A stretch of 64,000 nt of DNA from Neostapfia colusana (lineage: Eukaryota; Streptophyta; Magnoliopsida; Poales; Poaceae): contig JASWHV010000003.1 of assembly GCA_030760725.1 (NCBI GenBank), positions 61,213,264-61,277,263 of the forward strand, written 5' to 3'. The position numbers and the translations under genes are program-made. The notes beneath the pieces are model-generated. The model ran no database searches, was not told the origin of the DNA, and saw only the letters and a list, made by a program, of their open reading frames with translations. Shown here in pieces: positions 58,126 through 64,000 of this stretch. Position 1 is the first letter of the stretch; each line of letters begins with the position of its first letter.

Positions 58126-58384
58126 TCTCCGGTTTCATGCTGCTAGCGTGTAGCGTCCCCGGGCTGGACGGCTGCACTTTTGCATAGTTAGGATGAGAGG
58201 CTACTATTGTACATTACTTCCGCTGTATAGTTATATTTTGTAAAAGACTTCCGCTGTTTTATATCAAATAAAATTTTGTATGTTGTTCTTTAATCTTTTC
58301 GTGTGTGCTGTTGGGTGCCGCATCGCACGACACCACCCTATGCGATCCTGGAGTGGGTGAACCACGGGGTGGTCCCCACAGGCG

Positions 58385-58396
58385 TGGTATCAGAGC
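58385..58396 (+). other. E6 primer-binding site (initiator tRNA-Met type)
   Basis: TGGTATCAGAGC, four bases after the LTR end. Confidence 0.93.
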
Positions 58397-59959
58397 CGCA
58401 TTGGGAATAGCACGCTCGAAAAGAGCCTATTTTTGAAAACTTAGAAGTAGTCGAGTGAGGATTAGTCTTTAAGCCCGCATAAAGTCTATGATAGTAGTAG
58501 TTACTAAGGTGGAAAAGCTAACTTATGTGTTATACATTCTGTAACGACGCTCCGACGTCAGGTAAGAGGTAAGGTACGCCACCGCAGGCGGATCAATTGC
58601 GGTAACTCCCCATACGAGTAATAGTATGGAAGGTTATACCGTGGCTTGGCACAGTAGTTAATATGAGTCTCTGAACCTCTCCATGGTTCTGAGAGCATAT
58701 GAAAACGCTGATCTCCAGCGTGCTTTAGGCAAAAGTGAGAATACCCCATCGTGTGGTAAGCAACACGATAGTATGCAACTCTTGAACGTTCAATGTTCAA
58801 AGGGCCATACGCAGCGCTCGCCATCGGCGTGCCTCAACGGTCATGAGGCAGTAGGTGGTATCCGTTGGGTTGATAAAATTCCCAACCGTGACGACCCGTT
58901 CGCGCTCTACTCGGGTTCCCTGTCGTGTGGTGTGAAAACACGACCATGTACCTTGAGACGTGGCTTGACTCAAGGACGATCCGTATGGCAATGATACAGA
59001 CCGTATGTTTTTAATATGATATGGAACTGCCTGTAATGTTAAAAACCTTTATATGCACCATTATTGTGTGTTCTTCTGCAGGTACATTAACCACATTAGT
59101 GCATGACGTGTATAAACCGTTTGTGAGTGACGTCTTTAGTTCCACCATGTGACACGTATATGCCGGAATACCGGTTTAGGATTTTTCTTTGGTGAGGAAA
59201 CGTAGTACCGACTGCATAAAAGTTTATTTTCAAAGAAAAGAATCACAATGAAGTATAGGAATTCATTTAGGGGTTAGTAAACTCCTATATTGAACTAAGA
59301 GTCAATTGGGAGTATAGGTTCAATCTCAAAAGCTTAGGAACAATCTCCCCTGTTTTTGGCAGAAATTTCTCTGAACTTGAACAGGGCATAACTTAAGATT
59401 GGTTGAACCAATGGAGGTGTGGGATACCATTCTGGAAAGGTTTAGAAGTCCTCTACAACTTTTCTGTAGAGCTCCAGAACAAAATCTCCCTCCAAACGGA
59501 TGAAAATCTCAGATGATTAGATACTGTCCAGAAACAGGGCAGACCAAATGCTCTCTGGAATTTTCCGTATTTTGACCAAAACACTTAGTTTCACCGTTCG
59601 ACGTCCAGTGGCTGTTGTAAAACAGCGAGTTGGAGTCGAAGGGTTTATGCATTTGACACATCACTTCGAGTTAGTACATGTTTGGGTCCAATACAATAGC
59701 GAGGAATTACGCATGCTAACACACTTAACATCCCGTGGTGACCCCGATGGTCGAAATGAACTTTTAAACCCATAAAGTTCAATACTTTGGAACTCGATCG
59801 TATGACACGGTCTAAGGATGTATATGTTGCATAAAGTTTATACTTTATCCATATGTGTGATTGTTATGCACATTATTTATCCCATTCTCGCACTATTATT
59901 GTATAGACTGGATGAAATAAACCAACATGCGCTGATCGTTTGAATGGTCTGAATGCAGA
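58397..59959 (+). other. E6 leader between primer site and gag
   Basis: This 1.56 kb is homologous to the E4 leader. It has a GTTGGG..CCCAAC hairpin at 58864-58886, TTCTTCTGCAG/GTAC near 59082 as a possible 3' splice site, and scattered short open frames with no recognisable product (for example 58683-58994). Confidence 0.6.
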
Positions 59960-62900
59960 ATGGTGCGGACACGTTCAACGCAAGAGGAGGGAGGTCCGAG
60001 TCAAGTTTGTGGTGATGAGTCTCCACCTCCGGAGCAAACCACGACGCAGCAGCAACCACCTCCTCCACCACCAGAACTCCCAAGGAACCTGGCGGAGGTT
60101 CTCGCCGCAGTGCTCGGCTCGCGCGACGAGCAAACCGAGTTGCTGCGGATGCTAGTCCAGCAAAATGCGTCCCATCAGGGAGGATGCCAAGACAATGGGC
60201 AACGCCAGCCTCAACAAAGTTCATATTCAGAATTCATTGCGACCCATCCACCGGTCTTCACGGAGGCCGAAGAACCTTTGGAGGCGGACAGCTTTATCCG
60301 CACTCTGGAGGCGAAGTTCGGGCTGCTGCGATGCACCGAACATCAGAAGGCGCTGTACGCAGCGCAACAGCTTCAAGGAGAAGCCGGTACCTGGTGGGCG
60401 AACTACACCGCCTCCTTACCGGCTGGCCATGCCGTCACATGGACGGAGTTCCGGGAGGCGTTCCGCGCCTATCACATACCTCCCGGTGTGATTGAAATGA
60501 AGCTCCAGGAGTTCCTGGCGCTACGACAAGGCGAGAGGAGTGCTCATGAGTACTCCAGGTTATTCAACCGGCTGGCGCAGTATGCGCCAGGATTTGTGGG
60601 CACGGAAGACAACAAGCGCAATGCGTTCTTCCGGGGCCTGAATTCAAAGATGAAGGTCCATCTCGCCCAGAGCAATCGCGGCACATTCAACGATCTAGTT
60701 AATGCCACGATTCTACAAGAAAATGCTCAGCGCGAGCGCGGTTCTGACAAGAGGAAACGCAGCGCGCTGACGAGCAGCAGTGGTGGAACGCCACAGAAAT
60801 ACCATGTGGTATATCGCTCACCATCCGGTCAGAGATGGCAGCCACCGGCGCGACCGCCTCAGTTTCGCGGTCGGCAATATAATGCGCCTGGCTTTCGACC
60901 GACATATCCATCACAGCAACAGCAGCAGCAAAGGATGGTCCCGCGTGTGCCTCAGTTTCAACAGCGTGTACCGGGATTCCGTCCTCAAGTCGGTGGGACC
61001 CCGACACCTTACACGTGCTACACGTGTGGCCGTGTCGGGCACATTTCAAGAGACTGCCCCGAGCCGCGACAGGGCAGGGGTGCAGCACCATATCAGGGTG
61101 CTAATCAGCCCCACAATCAGCCCAAGAAACCAGCACCAAAACCCGGCAACGTTCACCACTTAGCTATCGAAGACGTACCGGAAGGCGAACCCGTCCTCGC
61201 GGGTACGTTCTCTTACCTGGATCATCCCGTAGTCATACTTTTTGACTCCGGTGCCACCCATAATTTTATAAGTCAGTCTTATGTTATTAAATATCAACTG
61301 CCTATCATTCCCACAAATAATTCATATTTGATATGTTCTCCGGGTGGGAAAATAACAGCTGATAGAATGGTCTATAGAGCACCATTACAGTTGGGTGGGA
61401 ATCTATATCCGACTTCTCTAATCATGTTAGAGAGTCAAAAACTTGATGTCATTTTAGGAATGTCATGGCTACATCGCCATGGTGCTGTTCTTGACATCAT
61501 TCCACGTGTGGTTCGTTTAAACTCTCCACTTCATGAACCACATGTTCTTATTCTTGACCGTTTGGTTCAAGAAACCCCAGCCACATATAACACGGAAGCC
61601 ACGAAACTTGAGGATATTCGTGTGGTCCGTGAATACCCGGATGTCTTTCCGGATGATCTTCCGGGCGTGCCACCCGAAAGAGATGTCGAGTTCAAGATTG
61701 AACTCGTACCTGGGACGACACCAATCTCACGGAGACCATATAAGATGGCTCCGAATGAGCTGGCTGAACTAAAGGAGCAGCTCAACGATTTGATGAAGAA
61801 GGGTTTCATTCGACCGAGTTCCTCGCCATGGGGATGCTCGGCGCTGTTTGTGAAGAAGAAGGATGAAACCTTGAGGTTGTGTGTGGACTACCGACCTATC
61901 AACGCCGTCACCATCAAGAATAAATATCCACTGCCCCGCATCGCTATTCTCTTTGATCAACTTGTGGGTGCGAGTGTATTTTCCAAGATGGATCTTCGCT
62001 CCGGATATCATCAAATCAAGATCCGAGTGGAGGATATCCCAAAGACGGCCTTCTCGACGAGATATGGGTTGTATGAATACCTCGTCATGTCCTTTGGTCT
62101 CACCAACGCCCCGGCACACTTCATGTATCTCATGAACTCAGTGTTCATGCCGGAGTTGGACAAGTTTGTGGTGGTGTTCATAGACGACATCTTGGTTTAC
62201 TCCAAGACTGAAGAAGAACACGCCAAACACTTGCATATTGTACTTCAGCGATTAAGAGACCATAAGCTTTATGTTAAGTTCAGCAAGTGCGAGTTTTGGA
62301 TCAGCCAAGTGCCATTCCTTGGTCATATCATTTCTTCAGAAGGAATTGCAGTTGATCCAAGCAAAATCGAACAAGTGTTGAAATGAAAGTCCCCCACATC
62401 AGTCCATGAAGTCAGAAGTTTCCTCGGGTTAGCAGGATATTACCGGAGATTCATACCGAACTTCTCCAAGCTTGCTAAGCCGATGACTGAACTGTTGAAG
62501 AAGGGGATCAAATATGTTTGGAGCTCAGCTTGCGAAGAAGCTTTCCAAGCATTAGTGAAGCATGTTACAACAGCCCCGGTGTTAGCTCAACCGGATACAA
62601 CCAAGCCCTTTGATGTATATTGTGATGCGTCTGGTATCGGGCTTGGCTGTGTATTGATGCAAGGAGGCAGAGTGGTCGCCTATGGCTCACGTCAACTTCG
62701 TAACCATGAGCAGCACTATCCGACTCATGATCTTGAGCTCGCTGCTGTGGTATTGGCCTTGAAGATGTGGAGGCACTATTTGCTTGGGAACTTAGTGCAC
62801 CTCTACACCGACCACAAAAGTCTGAAATATATATTCACTCAAAAGGAGTTGAATATGCGGCAACGGAGATGGCTAGAACTGATCAAAGACTATGAGATCG

Positions 62901-64000
62901 AGATTCACTACCATCCCGGGAAGGCAAACGTGGTTGCCGATGCCTTAAGCCGCAAATCCCATGTCAACAGTCTGTCCATCACCCCACTTGAAGAGGAGGA
63001 GCCGAGTCTGTACTTGGTTCCATATGGGGCATTGTATAATCTTGCTCTCGTCCCTACAATACGAGAGGAGATTATGGAAGCGCAGAAGAAAGACGTGGGA
63101 ATGTCGCACATTTGGAGAAGGATGAAGAATGGTGAAATGAAATGCTTCCGAAGAGATGATAACGGTACACTATGGTTTAAAGACCGTATAGTGGTACCCC
63201 GCGACATGAAGCTTCGGAGGAAAATATTGGACGAAGCTCATTTGTCCAAGTATTCTATTCATCCGGGCAGCAACAAGATGTACCAAGATCTGAAAACAAG
63301 GTTTTGGTGGAAGCGGATGAAAAGAGAAATCGCAAAGTACGTATCCGAATGTGATACATGTAGGCGGGTGAAAGCCGACCATATGCGTAAAGCCGGACAG
63401 CTGCAACCGTTGAACATTCCGGCGTGGAAGTGGGAGGATATCAGCATGGACTTCATAGTCGGATTACCTCTCACGTCTCACAAACATGACTCGATTTGGG
63501 TGATAGTCGATTGACTAACCAAGTCGGCTCATTTCATTCCCGTACATACCAGTTACGTGGCCAAGCAATATGCGGAGCTTTATATTGCAAGAATCTTATG
63601 CTTGCACGGTGTTCCCCGCTCCATTATTTCAGATCGCGGTGCGCTGTTTGTCTCTCGGTTTTGGGAACAGCTGCACGCATCATTGGGGACCAAACTGATC
63701 CGAAGCTCCGCGTATCACCCGCAGACAGATGGTCAAACTGAACGGGTGAATCAAGTGCTTGAAGACATGCTACGCGCTTGTGCCATTCACCACGGCAAGA
63801 ATTGGGACGATCATTTGCCGTTGGTGGAGTTTTCTTACAACAATGGCTATCAAGCTAGCATCAAGATGGCGCCGTATGAAGCTCTCTACGGCCGGAAATG
63901 TCGCACACCTCTCAACTGGTGTGAGTCCGGCGAGCGAGTCATCTACGGCATTGAACTGGTGAATGAAGCTGAAGAACGAGTGCGAGTGATACAAGCCAAC
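59960..64000 (+). pseudogene. gag-pol: E6 gag-pol polyprotein pseudogene (partial at window end)
   Basis: ATG at 59960 (MVRTRSTQEEGG) opens a frame with Gag, a CCHC knuckle at about 61016-61057 (CYTCGRVGHISRDC), protease DSGATHN at 61244 and reverse transcriptase with KMDLRSGYHQ and FIDDIL. TGA at 62384-62386 (expected Trp) stops it in the reverse transcriptase-RNase H connection. The frame resumes with RNase H (YCDASG, YTDHKS, VADALSRK) and the integrase HHCC region (SIHPGS). It stops at TGA 63512-63514 (expected Arg, CGA to TGA) and then continues open to the window end through SDRGALFVSRFWE and QTERVNQ. There are no frameshifts. Apart from two point nonsense codons it is the best preserved gag-pol here. 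Confidence 0.93.

Larger units (their letters stand above)
54110..58380 (+). repeat. E6 5' LTR, 4271 bp
   Basis: It starts TGTAAAATCCCC and ends GGTCCCCACA. It includes an AT-rich start, a GC-rich block at 54680-55780 with open frames on both strands that look fortuitous, long AT-rich sequence, a mini-exon (56866-56943), a hairpin (57997-58012), a candidate last exon (58040-58125) and TTCCGCTG twice (58218, 58249). Confidence 0.93.
54110..64000 (+). mobile_element. E6: Ty3/gypsy Tekay/Del-type retrotransposon, 3' end outside window
   Basis: It has a 5' LTR (54110-58380), primer site (58385), long leader and gag-pol from 59960. It is inserted in the copia 5' LTR, and GTCGC (54105-54109) would be its left target duplication. 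It is the youngest insertion by nesting order on this side and belongs to a family related to E4, in opposite orientation. Confidence 0.93.

Noticed and set aside
58683..58994. Leader ORF of E6 shared in part with E4 (34308-34490)
   Set aside because: The similarity is explained by DNA homology of the leader, the ORF ends differ and upstream parts do not match. Kept only as a structured-leader observation.

Overview
The window is a stack of nested transposable elements from a grass-like plant genome, probably a panicoid grass, in repeat-rich heterochromatin. I see no host gene, tRNA or rRNA gene. The evidence for a plant is the element set: Ty3/gypsy Tekay/Del-type chromoviruses with 2.2-4.3 kb LTRs and initiator-tRNA-Met primer sites (TGGTATCAGAGC), a Ty1/copia SIRE/Maximus-type element, and the start of a plant CACTA transposase gene.

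Layout. (1) 1-7338: element E1, + strand, with gag-pol and one 3.4 kb LTR. (2) 7339-8440: unassigned. (3) 8441-9245 and 38997-40231: two halves of an old CACTA-like transposon. They were split by element E4 (9246-38991, - strand), which is proved by a 5-bp duplication CCGTG on both sides. (4) E4's left LTR is itself split (9246-9884 / 25089-28391) by a 15.2 kb + strand composite of two copies of one family, E2 and E3. Its order is truncated internal region, LTR, complete internal region, LTR. (5) 40232-43638: an LTR of E5, - strand, inserted in the CACTA coding exon. It contains an 864-bp solo LTR with its own duplication, ACAAC. (6) 43639-54109: a copia element, - strand, inserted in the E5 LTR. 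It has an extra ORF after pol and a palindromic motif repeated through its noncoding DNA. (7) 54110-64000: E6, + strand, a relative of E4, inserted in the copia 5' LTR and running off the window. The deepest nesting is four layers: CACTA, E5, copia, E6.

Every polyprotein gene here is broken by stops, frameshifts, deletions or lost catalytic residues. Two parts look better preserved or shared across families. E3 has an intact 285-codon ORF between its primer site and gag, with a double-stranded-RNA-binding-like N-terminal pattern followed by a coiled coil. The long Tekay LTRs share a hidden layout: a canonical splice donor, a 69-81 nt mini-exon ending in a GC-type donor, a hairpin whose stem changes sequence but keeps pairing, and a short acidic last exon whose phase matches the mini-exon. 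This layout is the most interesting unexplained structure in the window. It is inferred by comparing the copies with one another and has not been shown by transcripts.
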